Shown: one piece after another, positions 62,625 through 64,000 of the stretch
Numbering within the stretch: position 1 is the first letter of the stretch
How the letters are laid out: every line of letters begins with the position of its first letter
Source: Doryteuthis pealeii
Lineage: Eukaryota > Mollusca > Cephalopoda > Myopsida > Loliginidae
Assembly (NCBI GenBank): GCA_023376005.1
Contig: CM042148.1
Location: 76,880,296-76,944,295 of the forward strand
Length of the DNA stretch: 64,000 nt
Direction: 5' to 3'
Notes under the pieces: generated by a model
The model's input: only the letters and a program-made list of their open reading frames with translations
Databases searched by the model: none
Told to the model about the DNA's origin: nothing
Translations under genes and position numbers: made by a program

Positions 62625-63115
62625 TTGAGTAAACGTCTATAGAGAGAACACACGTACGTCATCTGTGATTTTTTTTCCTAACGAAAATGGGTGTCGTATT
62701 TTTTAGGAAATAATGAATAAAAATATTTTTTTCGTGTCAGTTACATGCTCATACAATTGTCTATTCATTATCGCTATTTCCTTATCTCTTTCTTTGTAAA
62801 GCGATTTCCTTTTTCTTTTTTCTTTTTTTTGTAGTGACGTAAGCGAAGACACCATAATACACCTTTAGGTGAGGCGTGAAATAAAAACGGATTATTATTA
62901 AAGCATTTAAAGAAAAAAATACTACTTTTTTTTCTTTTTTTTAAATAGAAGTTATCATTCTATCACGGAAACGATATAATTGAATCGTTACTCTCCGTGA
63001 CCAGATCGCCCGGTTGACGGTGCTTAGAATAAGCTGATTGTATCCCTTGTCGAGGAGGTAACACCCCCCACCCCTACCCTCAAAAATTGATTGTCCTGAG
63101 TATGACACTAAACTG
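62625..63115. other. AT-rich spacer
   Basis: No supported feature. Confidence 0.35.
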
Positions 63116-63117
63116 CA

Positions 63118-63487
63118 TCTCGCTCTTTTATTTTTATTTTCTTCTTTTCATCTGTTCATTATATTTGATTGAAACAGATTAGCGTTATCGCTTCCGCGCG
63201 CTCACTCCCTCTCTCTCTCTATCTTCCCCCATGTATCTTTATTTCTTTCGTTCTTATATTTTTATGTGTAGCACGTCTTTTTTCTTTCCTTTCTTTGTTT
63301 ATAATAAAAACGGAATGGTCCATTATTTAGCAGTCATAAGAAATAAGAATTCGGTGGATAAGCAACACAAAATAATCAGGACTTACATTTTTGCATTTCA
63401 TTTTGGGTGATTTGGAAGGTCTCATTTTTAATCAGAGAATGTTGCAAGATGATAACGGTCGTACGAATACGAGTATTAATATATAGA
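63118..63487 (-). mobile_element. Hel-2 copy, 3' end lost
   Basis: The right edge is an intact start on the minus strand (A|TCTATATATTAATACTC). The left part reaches only the purine/pyrimidine-rich middle. It shares AATGGTCCATTATTTA and AAGAAATAAGAATTCGG with 24413-24893. Confidence 0.65.
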
Positions 63488-63680
63488 TAATATATAAATA
63501 ATATTAAAAGCTTCCAATTATTATATATTTGTATTAGCTCTGGGGGGTGGGTATGTATATTATTGTTATGGTATTTGACCCTGTACGAAATATGCATTTG
63601 TGTGTATTTTTTTTTTCTTGAAGGAATTGAACCCATTACTCAAATGATCTGTGGGAATAGCTTGATATTCATTGCTTCAA

Positions 63681-63928
63681 GGGCCGGGTTAGCTCAGTCG
63701 GCAGAACGTCCGGCTAGAAACGGCAAGGTTCCTAGTTCAATACCGGCCCTCGTCAACTCAGCGTATGAGTACCACAGCGATCTGTGCGGTAAAGTAAGGA
63801 GCTGATGGTAGGTGTGGCGCCCCGCTTCAGATTCAAAAACTATCTCCTTGGTCTAGCGCTAGTGAAAATGGGATAGACTCCCTCGCTGATTGGCTGATAC
63901 CGTCTTTAGGCGACCCCGACGATTTTAA
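63681..63928 (+). repeat. SINE-1 copy, full length
   Basis: GGGCCGGGTTAGCTCAGTCGG, GTTCAATACCGGCCC, GTATGAGTACCACAGCGATC, CTAGCGCTAGTG, GATACCGTCTTTAGGCG, GACGATTTTAACTT. Confidence 0.75.
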
Positions 63929-64000
63929 CTTTTTTTTATGGCGGAAGCTCCTGGTTTGCACATGCGCCTTTATATATGTAAATCAATCTTAAAACGCAAG

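Overview
No gene, operon or RNA gene of ordinary cellular function can be supported in this window. It is AT-rich, intergenic-type or intronic DNA from an invertebrate animal. Long (TA)n, (CT)n and (GT)n microsatellites, several tRNA-derived SINE families, non-autonomous Helitrons, non-LTR retrotransposon 3' ends and hammerhead-ribozyme repeats all point to a metazoan. A mollusc, perhaps a cephalopod, is my best guess; that is inference, because no species-diagnostic gene is present.

Family labels below are mine and rest on copies compared within the window. SINE-1 is tRNA-like (GGCCGG...GTTCGATACCGG head, tttactttact tail). SINE-2 has a GTAATGGTTA...GTTCAAATCC head and a (TA)n tail. SINE-3 and SINE-4 are short tRNA-like monomers. 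SINE-5 has a tRNA head and a LINE-derived tail. TAIL-7 is a repeat of up to ~580 bp ending in the same LINE tail. GCR-8 is a GC-rich repeat. SINE-9 is a tRNA head followed by a hammerhead-like tail. Hel-1, Hel-2 and Hel-3 are three Helitron families, each inserted between A and T, starting with TC and ending in a hairpin plus CTAG. LINE-A is an I/Jockey/R1-like element; its 3' end is shared by SINE-5 and TAIL-7. LINE-B is a second non-LTR family, recognised from its RT C-terminal region.

Layout: 1-4.4 kb holds a broken LINE-B, Hel-3, SINE-1 inside SINE-5, and one SINE-2 copy split by TAIL-7 and LINE-A. 4.4-12 kb has SINE-2 copies, a tandem repeat and Hel-2. 12.7-13.5 kb is a 35-bp minisatellite, followed by a 215-bp solo LTR. 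16-25 kb has Hel-1, Hel-3 and Hel-2 copies and a TAIL-7 cluster. 25-34 kb has foldback elements, a duplicated SINE-1 end and large microsatellites. 34-43 kb has TAIL-7, a telomere-like foldback, Hel-1 with a GC-rich insert, LINE-B, and a solo LTR inside SINE-3. 43-48 kb has a zinc-finger ORF, a SINE-3 tandem array, a full-length SINE-2 with a 13-bp target-site duplication, and a ~430-bp inverted repeat. 48-52.5 kb is dominated by (TA)n arrays and two long palindromes carrying type I hammerhead ribozymes. 52.6-64 kb has Hel-1, Hel-2, TAIL-7, a telomere-like MITE, LINE-B and an 81-bp tandem array carrying a tRNA T-arm motif.

The strongest candidate for an unusual system is the set of hammerhead palindromes at 50977-51109 and 51653-51919. 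Core, stems and cleavage site can all be written out on both arms, as expected for Penelope-like elements or animal retrozymes. Interlocking nested insertions with target-site duplications also give a relative age order for most families.
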